This document shows, piece after piece, positions 34,777 to 45,180 of a stretch of 64,000 nt of DNA; position 1 is the stretch's first letter; each line of letters starts with the position of its first letter. The DNA is from Nemophila menziesii (lineage: Eukaryota; Streptophyta; Magnoliopsida; Boraginales; Hydrophyllaceae). The position numbers were made by a program, and so were the translations under genes. Under the pieces are notes generated by a model. The model made no database searches and was not told the DNA's origin. It was given only the letters and a program-made list of their open reading frames with translations. The stretch covers positions 5,216,915 to 5,280,914 of the forward strand of contig JARWIR010000038.1 in the NCBI GenBank assembly GCA_029959085.1, written 5' to 3'.

Positions 34777-35215
34777 AACACTTGGAAAAGCTTGCCCGGG
34801 TCAATCATCACGTGGGACCGCCTCAATTATCAATTTTTTCTTCCAAATTTGCCCAAAAGTAGGTATTTTTGTTCCATAAAACTCATTCAAATTTCTTTTA
34901 CTTTCATGCAATTGTGTAGTAAATGGTAAATAGTATCACTTATTAGGTATTTCAACACGTGGACAAGCTTTCCCGGGTCAAACATCAACGTGGGACCCCC
35001 TCAATTATCAATTTTTCCTTCCAAATTTGCCCAAAAGTAGGTATTTTTTGTTCCATAAAACTCATTCAAATTTCTTTTCCTTTCATGCAATTGTGTAGTA
35101 AATGGTAAATAGTATCACTTATTAGGTATTTCAACACGTGGACAAGTTTTCCCGGGTCAAACATCAACGTGGGACCGCCTCAATTATCAATTTTTCCTTC
35201 CAAATTTGCCCAGAA
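34777..35215. repeat. Three tandem copies of a ~178-bp unit inside the CACTA element
   Basis: The start CAACAC(G/T)TGGA recurs at 34777, 34953 and 35132 (periods 176 and 179). The second and third units are nearly identical; the first is shorter on its left. Each contains CCCGGGTCAA and ACGTGGGACC, a G-box-like ACGTG, and then a T-rich half. Confidence 0.85.
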
Positions 35216-35325
35216 GTATGTGTCTTTTTCATCTTTACCTTATTTGATTACAATTGTATAGTTAATGCTAAATATATAATATCACTATGTATATATCTCT
35301 AATCATCTTATAATTTTATGTGAAT

Positions 35326-35330
<5 letters not shown>

Positions 35331-35376
<46 letters not shown>

Positions 35377-35413
35377 ATTATATATTATTGTATGATGCAT
35401 AAAAGCATAAATA

Positions 35414-35489
<76 letters not shown>
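35331..35489. repeat. Two (AT)n tracts
   Basis: 35331-35372 and 35416-35489, separated by about 43 bp. Confidence 0.95.
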
Positions 35490-35492
<3 letters not shown>

Positions 35493-35754
35493 GTGATGTT
35501 ATATTTTGTATGCTTTTAATTTTATATTTATGCATTTATTTGGTGATGTAATATTTTGTGTGCTTTTAATTTTATATTTATTTATTTAATCGGTGATGTA
35601 ATAATTTTTTTCATTTTTTATTCATTTATGTAATCGGTGATGTAATAATTTTTTTCATTTTATTTTTATGTATTTATTTGGTGATGTAATAATTTTATTT
35701 TATTTTATTTATGAGACATTTATGTTGTATTCTTTCATATTGTAATAGTTGACT

Positions 35755-35898
35755 ATGGCTTCGGGTATTGATAAGAGTTGGATTGGTACCGCTCATAAAG
35801 TTTCGTTTCAATTTTTTAAGGGGATAGAAGCATTCCTCGCTTTTGCTCAAAAAAATATTAAATTGTTAATATTTTTAAAACTTAATTTATTATTCTAA
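35755..35898 (+). pseudogene. N-terminal transposase-associated segment of the CACTA element
   Basis: From ATG at 35755 the frame gives DKSWIG...FFKGIEAFLAFAQ, the pattern of the transposase-associated domain that opens plant CACTA TNP2 proteins (DRSWM...F..GVEEFI.FA). It runs into AT-rich DNA and a TAA at 35896 where the Cys-rich remainder should be. The rest of TNP2 is deleted. It may now serve as the first exon of the ORF downstream. Confidence 0.55.
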
Positions 35899-35948
35899 TT
35901 TAAATTTAAATAATATATTTTTTTACATAATTATTTTGACATAAAGAC

Positions 35949-37160
35949 TTGGAGAAGAGGAAAGACTGGGATTCTATTTTAGAAAACTTAGACGATACGA
36001 TGAGGATTCGATTTAAGGACTACAAACATAACGTGAAGAAGAAGTTTTGGAGAAAAGGGTTGAAGTCGGATTGGTTATCGGACGAGGTGTGGGCTAAGTG
36101 CTGTGAGTATTGGGGATCGAGAAAAGCGAAGGTGAACTTTTGATTTTTTTAAATTTAAGTATATATTTTATATTATAATAGTTTGTATTGATAATTGAAT
36201 TTTAAATTTTTTTCAACATCAAGCAGAAGAAAATAAAAAGAATCGAGAAAAGCAAAAAAACAAGAGTGGAGCGGGTTCGAGGAGGTATTCCCGAACTCGG
36301 GATATGCTATACGAGGTGGTTTTTTATTTAATTAATTTTTTTAATTATTAATTTATTATTTATTTTGAATATTTTTTATTTATTTGAAACAGGGTGAAGA
36401 ATTAATCCCGGGAGGGAATCTGGTGATCAGGGATGAGGCTACCCAACAAGACCTCCCAATTCCGCGTATGGGTGGTTTTTACGAGGTGGTGGGATAAAGC
36501 AAGAAAACCAAACAGTGGAGGTCGGAGGCCTACGAAAAAGCCGATGTAAGTTTTTTTTGAAAGTCAATTATTAATTATTTTTTTCATCTTAAGTGAAATT
36601 TAATTACTTTTTTGTTTATTATGTAACAGAAATTGCTCAAGGACGCGATTAAGGAAAAGGTGACTCAGAGTCAATCCGAGTCAACCGATGGTCAAGGCTT
36701 GAGTCAAAAGGAGCAATACGATTACGTGAGGAGCACCGCAAAGGCGATCGGGTCACCGAAGAGGAGCTTTATACCGGGAATTGGCCGTCCGAGAAAATCG
36801 AAGAAGAAGGCTAAGACTACTCCAGCCCAAAACAAGCAGCACAAGGAGATGATGGCGGCGATTAACGAGCTCCAAGTATCTAGCGGTCTTCCTCCGTTCC
36901 CCCGCCCTGAAGGCTTTACTAGCACTCAGCCTCCAGCTTTTTCGATGTCTGTTGTGAATAATGTCATCGCGTATGTTAATCAATTGAGGGCAGAGAAAGG
37001 CGAAACCCCCTTCCAGCCTATGAATGCGGGCCCCACTCCTCCTAGCGATGATGAAGATGAAGAAGATGAAGAAGATGATGATGATAGTAGTAGTGATGAT
37101 GTTGAAGATGATGACGAGCCCGGGAATGATGAAGATATTTATACCCGGCTCGGATTCTAG
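35949..37160 (+). pseudogene. Transposase-24-type (Ptta/En/Spm) protein of the CACTA element
   Basis: Exon-like pieces: 35949-36131 (FKDYKHNVKKKFWR, WAKCCEYWGS, ending AAG|GTGAAC), about 36240-36315 (NREKQKNKSGAGSRRYSRTR, ending GAG|GTGG), about 36393-36545 (GGNLVIRDEATQQDLP, with a TAA break at 36496) and 36633-37160 (KRSFIPGIGRPRKSKKK, then an acidic tail ending IYTRLGF). Plant transposase-24 proteins share the W..C..YW.S and S.RTRD features and the accessory DNA-binding role. The frame between the first two pieces needs an AG beyond the obvious one, so at least one splice or frame defect is present. Confidence 0.6.
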
Positions 37161-37489
37161 ATATCGTGGTTGTTGGTGTTTATTTTATTATCTATTAAGA
37201 CTTTTAATTTAATTTAATTTGGTTTGGGTTTGTATTAAGACTTTTATTTTATTTTGGTGTGGTTTGGTTTGACTTTGACCTGGTTTGACCTGGTTTGACG
37301 TTGGTTTAATTATATATTTTAATTAATTATTTTGAATTATTAATTGTATTTTTTTATTAATCGTATTTTTATTTATTAATTGTATTTTAAAAAAAATAAA
37401 AAAAAATGATTTTCGAATTTTTTTTAATTACAGTATTGTAATTAAAAATAATTCGAAAATTGTGTTTTTTCATTTAAAAAAAAATTAAT

Positions 37490-37766
37490 AATAGCGACTA
37501 CATAGTAGTCGTTATTGACTACATTAAGTAGTCGCTAGAAGAAGCGCTATCTAACGACTACAAAGTAGTCGTTAGTAATGCCATAGTCTCTAACGACTAC
37601 TTCTTCGCGTGTAGTCGTAAGGTTTACCTTCTAACGACTAGTTATTCGCGACTAATTTTTAACGACTACTTGTAGTCGTTAGATCCTTGAACTGATTTCT
37701 CGCAACTACTTATCTTATCATTAGCGACTACACGTGTAGTCGCTGGAAGCCTGACGCGGAGTAGTG
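37490..37766. repeat. Right subterminal repeat array of the CACTA element
   Basis: About fifteen copies of the same CGACTAC/GTAGTCG motif as at the left end, in both orientations. Confidence 0.85.
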
Positions 37767-37769
37767 GAT

Positions 37770-38285
37770 CATAGTATTTATTAATGTTTTACATGTAAAT
37801 TTATAGATTTAAGCAGACAAAAAATTAAGACACATAGACTTATGTAGATAATTTAGAATTTTCTCGATTCAGAATCCAAAACAACATCCTTAACAGCTTT
37901 AGGCTTGGACGACTTGTCCATGACCATTCTAGTACTAAAATTATATTAGAAATAGTTATTAAAATTTAACTAGAACTAAAATCATTGTAACGTTCTTCTA
38001 ACTTTTATGAAAATAAAAATAAAACACTATTTAGATTCTCTTTTGTAACTGAATAAATACTTTTTAAAATGTAAAAATTATCTTTAAACTTGTAAAAGAT
38101 AAGAGGCACTAGTTTCAAACTTAAAAAAATATACGTATTTTTCAAGTCTAACAAAAAAATTGAAGATATTTTTTTTTTCAAATATAGGTCATTTCTCCAA
38201 ATTATCTTCGGTCTTTTTAAGTTAACTAAATGGTTCTCGAACTTTCATTTTGGTTTGTCGTTAATTTTCGAATCTAACAGTGTCG

Positions 38286-38331
<46 letters not shown>

Positions 38332-38951
38332 CCCACCAAACTCCATGTACCCCTTGTATCGTCTACTTTATAATACTCCACCCATTACTTTCCAAAATCC
38401 AACTTCAATTTGCACCACCCCTGCCATTATAACCACCACCACCATTACTTGATACACCCAATACCACCATTATTATCGCAATAACAGTGCTCCGACACTA
38501 TTATCCATAACCATACAATAATCAAACATAAAACTTGGCATAAACGTGGAGAGAATATTAGAAATACTAATTGAAGAAAATTAATTCAAACAAATAAATA
38601 AGAATCTAAAATGAAAAGATTAGATATGCAATTCGTATAACACAAGAACCAATAGTGTTATTTAATTCAAATTCAATGAAGTTATTTGACTTAATAGTAT
38701 GTTTAGAATATTCCTAAATTAATACAAATAATTTCAAATCAAGAGTTCATATAATGATTTTATAGATTGAAGATAGGACGAGGAATCATCGTATGCCATA
38801 TCATAAGTGGTATGTATTTTCATGCTTGAGGATGATTATCAACTTAATAACACATATAAGTTATTGTGATGAGACATCGCAAAGAAGAATAGGAAAAACG
38901 GGTAGGTGGGGTGAAATGGAAGGTAGGAAGAAAAATAAAAAATATATATAG
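37770..38951. other. AT-rich intergenic DNA, no gene seen
   Basis: Only an (AT)n tract at 38287-38321 and short unsupported frames. Confidence 0.45.
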
Positions 38952-39379
38952 TGTTATATTTATGGAGACTTATTGCAATAAACTTTGTCAGACTGATTAA
39001 GTAACTTTGGTTACAAGAAATTTTGTTACCTAATTTAGTTTTTTTAGGGTCCAAGTTATCTTGGACACCAAGTTATCTTTGGCTCCAAGTTATTTTTTAC
39101 TCCAAATTTTCTCTCCTATATATATGTAGTGTGTGTATAGGAATTACATAGAGTTGTGAGAGACAAACAAAGTGAGTGTGAGCGATACACTTGTGAGAAA
39201 ACATAGAAGTGATTCTTATAGAACATAGATAAGGGTTATTCTTCTTGTTCAAGATTTTCTATATTATAGTGAAACGGTGTGAAACTCTGTGGATGTAGGC
39301 AATATGCTAAACCACGTAAATCTTGTGTCTCGTTCATTATTATGTAATTAATTTATCTTCGTGTTTTTACTTCCCAACA
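38952..39379 (+). repeat. 5' LTR of the copia element
   Basis: 428 bp, TG...CA. It carries a CAAGTTATCTTGGACACCAAGTTATC direct-repeat region; the 3' LTR is about 30 bp shorter, mainly there. Confidence 0.9.
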
Positions 39380-39381
39380 AC

Positions 39382-39393
39382 TGGTATCAGAGC
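39382..39393 (+). other. Primer binding site (tRNA-iMet)
   Basis: TGGTATCAGAGC, two bases after the LTR. Confidence 0.9.
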
Positions 39394-39412
39394 TTCGGTT
39401 CAAGTGGGAGTG

Positions 39413-40709
39413 ATGGCAAACGAAGGGAAGGTCAAGATTGAACAATTCAATGGTCTAAATTTTGGTTTCTGGCAGATGCAGATAGAAGACTATTTGTATC
39501 ATAAGGATCATTTTCTACCTCTTGGCGGAAATAAAAAAAAACCTACCAACGATGAGCGACTCAGATTGGGAGATCCTGGATAGAAAGGCATTAAAGACAA
39601 TACATTTATCTCTAATGCCATCAGTTTCTTTCAACATTAAAAATGAGAAGACCACAGAAGACGTAATCGCGATTTTAAAGATGATGTACGAGAAACCATC
39701 AATATCAAATAAAGTCTATTTAATGAAGCACATGTTCATCGTGAAGATGGGTGAATGCGTAGATGTTTCTAAACATCTTAATCAGGTAATTAATGTGACT
39801 AGTCAGTTGTCTTCCGTAGGTATTAATTTTGACGATGAAGTCAAGGCCCTCTTAATTTTGTCTTCATTGCTAGATTCGTGGAACGGCATGGTTATGGCCT
39901 TAAGTAATTCACAAGGTCTAATCGAATTGCAAGCTGCAGATGTTATTGATGTCGTTATCAATGAGAAAATGCAAAGAAAAAATTCTGGTGAATCTTCTGG
40001 AACAGTGCTTGATGTTGAGAGTAGAGGAAGGTCTAAATCACGTGGTGGACATAACAACAAGGGTCAAGGTTTTGCACGAGAAAAATCAAAATATCAGAGG
40101 AGAAATTCCAAACATCTCCAAGATGGAAAAGGTAATGAAAAAGACGAAGGTTGTTGGCATTGTGGCAAGATGGAACATTACAAGCGAAATTGTTTTTCCT
40201 TGAATAAACAAAGAAACAATCAAGGTGAGAAAGTTAATGCCTTCAATATTACTGAAGAATTACAAGATGAATTAATTTTATCATTAGATACATATAGCGA
40301 GTCTTGGGTTATAGATTCTGGTGCTTCGTTTTATGCAACTGTTCAAAAGGAGATTCTCTCAAAATTTGTACAAGGAGACCTTGGAAAGGTATATTTAGAT
40401 GATGATGTGAGTTGCAGCATTATCGGAAAAGGAAACGTACAAATAAAGTTGTTGAATGAGTCAACGTTCCAATTGAAATATGTCAGATTTGTGCCGGATT
40501 TGAGAAGAAATCTGATTTCAGTTGGACAACTAGCTGATGATGGATATTCCACATCATTCACTGCAGACTCATGGATAATCACTAAAGGAGCTCTAGCAGT
40601 AGCTCGGGGAAAGAAAGAAGGCAGCTTAAATCTTACACCCGGTAAGAACAATCAGATTTTGGTCGTAACCAATGGTATGAATCCAAAATTATGGCACTGC
40701 AGGCTTTGA
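39413..40709 (+). pseudogene. Copia Gag and protease, one frameshift then open
   Basis: ATG at 39413 starts KIEQFNGLNFGFWQMQIEDY, the typical copia gag opening. The frame shifts near a nine-A run (39533-39541) and then stays open to 40709. Along it are the gag body, a basic linker (RGRSKSRGGHNN), a CX2CX4HX4C zinc knuckle (CWHCGKMEHYKRNC) and the protease WVIDSGASFYAT. The integrase zinc segment begins with LWHCRL, then a TGA replaces the expected Gly codon of LGHM. This is the best preserved part of the element. Confidence 0.85.
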
Positions 40710-41510
40710 CATATGGGCGAGAAGGGTATGAATATACTCCACTCAAAAGGTAAGTTTTCCGGTCTAAAATCTGTGGAATTCGATCTTTGTGAAGATTGTA
40801 TTTATGGAAAACAGAAACGAGTTAGTTTCACAAAGGTTGGTAGGACGCCAAAGTCTCACAGACTAGAAATGGTGCACACTGATGTATGCGCTCCTACTCA
40901 GGTACCTTCTCTTGGAGGCGGTTTATTTTTCTATCTTCATTGATGACTATAAAAGAATGTTATGGGTTTATTTCATGAAAAATAAATCTGACTTGTTTGA
41001 AATATTTAAAATATGAAGAGCTCTTGTTGAGAATGAGACATGGTTGAAATTAAAATGTTTGAGGTCAGATAATGAAGGAGAATACTGCAGTAAGGAGTTT
41101 GAAGAATACTGCTCAAACAATTGTATTAGAAAGGAGAAAACTGTTCCACGTACTCCCCAACAAAATGACGTAGTTGAACGCATGAACGGGACCAATATGT
41201 AGAGAGATAGAAGAATGAGACTCTATGTTGGATTGCCAAAACAATTTTAGGCAGATGCAGTTGATACCGCGGCATATTTACCTTTGGATGGGGGAATTCT
41301 TGAGGAAACTTAGACCGGAAAAGAGGTAAACTTTTCTCATTTAATTTTTTTTGGTTGTACCTCTTACGTTCATATTGATCCCGAGATAGAAATAAACTTG
41401 ATTCTAAATCTAGAAAATGCACTTTCATTGGTTATGGTATTGATGAGTTTGGGTACCGTATTTGGGATATTAATAATCGAAAAATTATTAGAAGCAAGGA
41501 TTTGTTTTTA
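40710..41510 (+). pseudogene. Copia integrase, broken
   Basis: Continues with HMGEKGMNIL, then FDLCEDCIYGKQKRVSF (the C..C part of the HHCC finger) and HTDVCAP (first catalytic Asp). A frame change near 40920 is followed by FIDDYKRMLWVYFM (second Asp in the family), RSDNEGEYCSKEF and PQQNDVVERMN (catalytic Glu). Stops occur at about 41014, 41201 and 41250. Confidence 0.85.
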
Positions 41511-41769
41511 ATGATATAATCTATACAAGGATATAGACCAATGTAAATTAGTGCAAGAGTCTGAAAAAGAGTATATTGAGATTGTTGAAATTTCTGCAAG
41601 AATGTTCTAAAAAAAATCAAGACGCAAACATTGGTGCCGAACCCATTACACCTCCTACCAAGGTTTGGAGGTCTACTAGAGTTCGTAGAGCTCCATACCA
41701 TTTTTCCCTATCTCTTTATTATTTATTGTTGACTGACAATGGTGAACAAGAATGTTTTGAGAAAGATTT

Positions 41770-42440
41770 GTAGGGTGAAGCCAAAAGCAAGTGGAAGGAA
41801 GTAATGAGCGAGGAAATGCGATCTCTACAATCTAATCAGACTTGGGATCTAGTGGAACTGCCAAAGGAAAAGAAGCCACTTCACAGCAAATAGGTATACA
41901 AGCTAAAAAAGTAACATGATGGTTCACAACGTTATAAATCTAGGTTAGTGGTTAAAGGTTTTGAGCAAAAACAAGGTATTCACTATACTGAAATATCTGC
42001 GCCGGTTGTGAAGATGACTACTGTTAGAGTTGTATTAAATATTGTTGTTGTTAAGAATTTACATTTAGAACAACTAGACGTCAGAACTTCTTTTCTTCAT
42101 GGAGATCTTGATGAAGATATTTACATGCATAAACCAGAAGGATATATACAATTGGGTACTGATAAGTTGGTGTGTAAGTTTAAGAAAAGCTTGTATGTAC
42201 TAAAACAAGCTCCTAGTCAATGGTATTTGTTGTTTGAAAACTTCATGAGGCGGAATAACTACATGAAATGTGACTCAAATGATTGTTGCTTTTACAAAAA
42301 GTTTAATAATTCATTTATTATACTACTTTTGTAGGTTGATGACATGATTTTTGCAGGTTAAAATATGAAAGAAATTGAAAAACTGAAGATGGATCACTCC
42401 ACAAAATTGTAATGAAAGATTTGGGTTCATCTAAACAATT
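41770..42440 (+). pseudogene. Copia reverse transcriptase, broken
   Basis: The open part 41948-42334 has LVVKGFEQKQGIHYTE, APVVK, QLDVRTSFLHGDLDEDIYM (first catalytic Asp) and KSLYVLKQAPSQWY. The catalytic YVDDM has become stop-VDDM: the Tyr codon is TAG at 42332-42334. Confidence 0.88.
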
Positions 42441-43193
42441 ACTTGGGATGAAGATATGAGAGCTCCTGTTATTTCGAGCTGACTATGTGGACAAAATCTT
42501 GAATAGATTCAATATGGAAGATTCCAAACCTGTTAGCACTCTCTTTTTAAGTTATTGAGGGAAGGAGGTCTTGTAACAGTTGAAGACAATGAGTATAAGT
42601 CTAAATTCCCTTATTCTTTATCCATAGTAAGTTGGATGCATGATATGGTTTGAACGAGACCAGACATTGCACACGCAGTAGGAGTAATCAGCAGATTTAT
42701 GAGTAATCTAGGGAAAACTCATTGGCAAGCAGGTAAGTGGATACTCATATACTTGAAAGCTACATCAGATTGGGCATTATGTTATGGAGGAACAAAGGTT
42801 TGTCGTCGTGGGTATGTTGACTCAGATTTGACTGGGGACTTAGGTGGAAGAAAGAGCACTACAAGACATGTGTTTACCTTTAGTAGTGCAGCAGTTCATT
42901 GGATTTCTCAGTTACAAAAGGTAGTTGCCCTTTCTATCACAGAGGTAGAGTATATTGAAGTTATAGAAGCTAGCAAGAAAATGATTTGGTTCAAAGGCTT
43001 AATGGAGGAAATAGACATGCATCAAGGAAATAGCAAGTTATACAGTGATAGTCAAAGCGTAATTCAACTTGCTAAGAATTCTACATTTCACAAAAGGACT
43101 AAGCATATCGGGAAAAATTATCAATTTATTCGAACTCTTCTTGAGGATGGGATATTGAGTCTAGAGAATATCCATCAAGTGAGAATTCAGTAG
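42441..43193 (+). pseudogene. Copia RNase H, partly open
   Basis: 42699-43193 reads through YVDSDLTGDLGGRKSTTRHV (catalytic Asp), SITEVEYIEVIEA (Glu), LYSDSQSVIQLAKN (Asp) and HKRTKHI (where the family has R(S/T)KHI.....F.R). It ends at a TAG (43191-43193) just before the polypurine tract. The piece between the polymerase and here (42441-42698) is frame-shifted. Confidence 0.88.
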
Positions 43194-43341
43194 ACATATT
43201 CACTAATGTGGTTACAGTCGAGAAAATGAACTATTGTTTGGTTTCAATTGGCCTTCAAGGATAGAAGGTGGTTTGAGTCATACCGTATTCAGATGATGGT
43301 CAAGCGCAGTTGGTTAATGGATAAGTCTCCAAGTGGGAGAA

Positions 43342-43733
43342 TGTTATATTTATGGAGACTAATTGTGTGGGGACCAAATAACTTTGGTTATAAGGATCTT
43401 TGTTACCTAATTTAGTTTTTCTTACGCTCCAAGTTGTCTTGGACACCAAGTTATCTTTGGCTCCAAATTTTCTCTCCTATATATGTAGTGTGTGTATGGA
43501 ATTACATAGAGTTGTGAGAGACCAACAAAGTGAGCGTGAGCGATATACTAGTGAGAAAACATAAAAGTGATTCTTGTAGAACATTTAACAGAGTTGTTTT
43601 TCTTGTTCAAGGTTTTCTATATTATAGTGAAACGGTATGAATCTTTGTAAATGTTAGCAATTTGCTGAACCACGTAAATCTTTTATCTCTTTTATTATGT
43701 TGTCATTCTTCTATCTCTGTGTTTTTCTTCCCA

Positions 43734-43736
<3 letters not shown>
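43342..43736 (+). repeat. 3' LTR of the copia element
   Basis: 395 bp, same ends as the 5' LTR. The purine-rich AAGTGGGAGAA sits just before it. Confidence 0.9.

Positions 43737-43785
<49 letters not shown>
43735..43785. repeat. (CA)n(TA)n microsatellite touching the copia LTR
   Basis: The last CA of the LTR merges into 13 CA units, then about 12 TA units. Confidence 0.95.
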
Positions 43786-44093
43786 TAATTGAATAATAAA
43801 TATTTAAGTATCTCTTTTATTGTTTTAACTAACCGATAATGAAACAAGTTAATGGTGGACCAAAAACGAAATATAAAGACTATTATGATAATTTCAAAAG
43901 TTCAAGAATTATTTAAGAAATGTCTAAAACTCGAATATTATTTGGAGGATGAAAAAGATAATTTTTTGTAAATGGATTTGATATCACAATCTAGGATAAA
44001 CTATCTTTTTCAAATTAATTTATATTTTTATTTAAGTAATGATATATATCATCCAAATATACCATTTATGACAGGGTGTGAATTGGTCTATAT
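43786..44093. other. Short AT-rich spacer, nothing seen
   Basis: No frame, repeat or motif recognised. Confidence 0.4.
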
Positions 44094-44102
44094 ATAAAAA
44101 TA

Positions 44103-44294
44103 GAGTAATGCTGGGTATCACCCAAAAATGTATTACCTAAACATCACCTATGATGTGGCGATTAGGTGTACCAATCATGGAGGAGAGAGAAAAAAGTAAA
44201 TCTGGAAAGAAAAAATCCATGATTGGTACACCTAACCACCACATCATGGGTGATGTTTAGGTGATACCTTTTTGGGTGATACCCAACATTACTC
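44103..44294. mobile_element. MITE with ~78-bp inverted repeats, probably Mutator-type
   Basis: 192 bp that folds back almost completely. The left end GAGTAATGCTGGGTATCACC is matched by its complement at the right end, and the arms stay paired through the TGGTACACCTAA region. A perfect 9-bp duplication ATAAAAATA flanks it (44094-44102 and 44295-44303), the length made by Mutator-like transposases. The AT content of the duplication is a caveat. It lies about 115 bp upstream of the TATA box of CASP-like gene A. The same place in gene B's upstream region (about 61379) has no insertion. Confidence 0.85.
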
Positions 44295-44411
44295 ATAAAA
44301 ATATGATAATAACAAGGCAGCTTTCAAAGTAAACACTGCAAGTCGATGGGCATGATACATTATCGTTGACGTGCTGGGTGCCAAAGTCAACCTTGGCAAA
44401 CCCAAACCTTG

Positions 44412-44420
44412 TATATAAAG
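44412..44420 (+). promoter_or_regulatory. Likely TATA box of CASP-like gene A
   Basis: TATATAAAG about 90 bp upstream of the ATG. The block around it (CAAAGTCAAC..., GTATAAAGT) is shared with gene B's upstream region. Confidence 0.65.
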
Positions 44421-44506
44421 TTAGCATATATCATATATTAAATCATCAAACACTTTTCAAACTTCAGAACACTTCAACAGCGTAGAAAACTAAACATAAT
44501 AAAAAA

Positions 44507-45180
44507 ATGGCTCCACCACCCTCTAATGGTGCAGTTTCTCCATTTATAGTGCTTATTGTAAGGATTCTCACCCTCATTTCTCTACTTATATCGGCTATCG
44601 TTCTCACCACCAACACTTTTACTCAATCAGACGACTATACCGTTGAAAAATATAAGTTCAAAGATTTCTATGCTTATAGGTAACTTGTAAATTTTAATCA
44701 TTAAAATATTTATTTATTTTCATATTAGAGAAAGTTGATATTTATATGCACTACAGGTACTTGCTTGCCACTACTGTTATTGGGTTTGTTTATACTCTCG
44801 TACAAACTGCTCTCACCATCTTACAAGTATCCACTGGAAATCGCCTTGGTGGTAATCTTCGATTTCAGTTGGATTTCTATGGGGACAAGGTAATCAATAC
44901 ATATCGATCTCTCTATTGTTAATTATATGTAGTGATGGATTATGGTACTAAATATAATTGAATTTGATTTGAACAGATAGTCTCATACTTACTAATTTCG
45001 GGTGCTGCTGCAAGTTTTGGGATGACAAAGGATTTGAGGAGAGTTTTGATAATGGATTCAGATGTCAAAAAGTTTTTCAATGTTGCAAATGCTGCGGCTA
45101 GCATGTGCCTAATAGGGTTCGTGTTCTGCGCCGTAACATCAGTATTCTCAGCTTATGCTCTTCCAAAAAGAGTTAATTAA
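44507..45180 (+). CDS. CASPL4D1: CASP-like membrane protein, 4D type (gene A)
   Basis: Three exons: 44507-44679, 44757-44889, 44977-45180, all introns GT...AG; 169 residues. Four membrane helices at about 13-36, 60-81, 103-118 and 142-162. The family's conserved Arg in helix 1 (R19) and Asp in the LDFYGDK segment before helix 3 (D101) are present, as is YAYRYLLA at the first exon junction. CASP-like proteins (DUF588/CASP family) sit in the plasma membrane; CASPs themselves organise Casparian-strip domains, while roles of the 4D group are poorly known. The LDFYGDK, SYL..(T/S)GAAASFG and KFF...AS segments resemble CASPL4D1. It is intact; the start is the only ATG before helix 1 and is shared with gene B. 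Confidence 0.92.

Larger units (their letters stand above)
34308..37766 (+). mobile_element. CACTA (En/Spm) DNA transposon, complete ends
   Basis: 3,459 bp, starting CACTACTACAGCGCGG and ending CCGCG(T-rich break)GTAGTG type sequence (…GACGCGGAGTAGTG), flanked by the 3-bp duplication GAT (34305-34307 and 37767-37769). Both ends carry dense subterminal repeats of GCGACTAC/GTAGTCGC. Inside are a remnant resembling the start of the TNP2-type transposase and a second ORF of the plant transposase-24 type, but no transposase core. It is therefore a non-autonomous deletion derivative. Confidence 0.9.
38952..43736 (+). mobile_element. Ty1/copia retrotransposon, two LTRs, coding region broken
   Basis: 4,785 bp. 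LTRs 38952-39379 and 43342-43736 both start TGTTATATTTATGGAGACT and end CCCAACA. A methionine-tRNA primer site follows the first and a purine-rich stretch (AAGTGGGAGAA) precedes the second. The domain order gag, protease, integrase, reverse transcriptase, RNase H defines copia. No 5-bp target duplication is seen: TATAG on the left, a (CA)n run on the right. The insertion probably went into a microsatellite that has since changed. Many stops and frame changes make it inactive. Confidence 0.92.

Noticed and set aside
39803..40651. Minus-strand frames within the copia gag and protease
   Set aside because: Shadows of the well-supported plus-strand Gag-protease frame.
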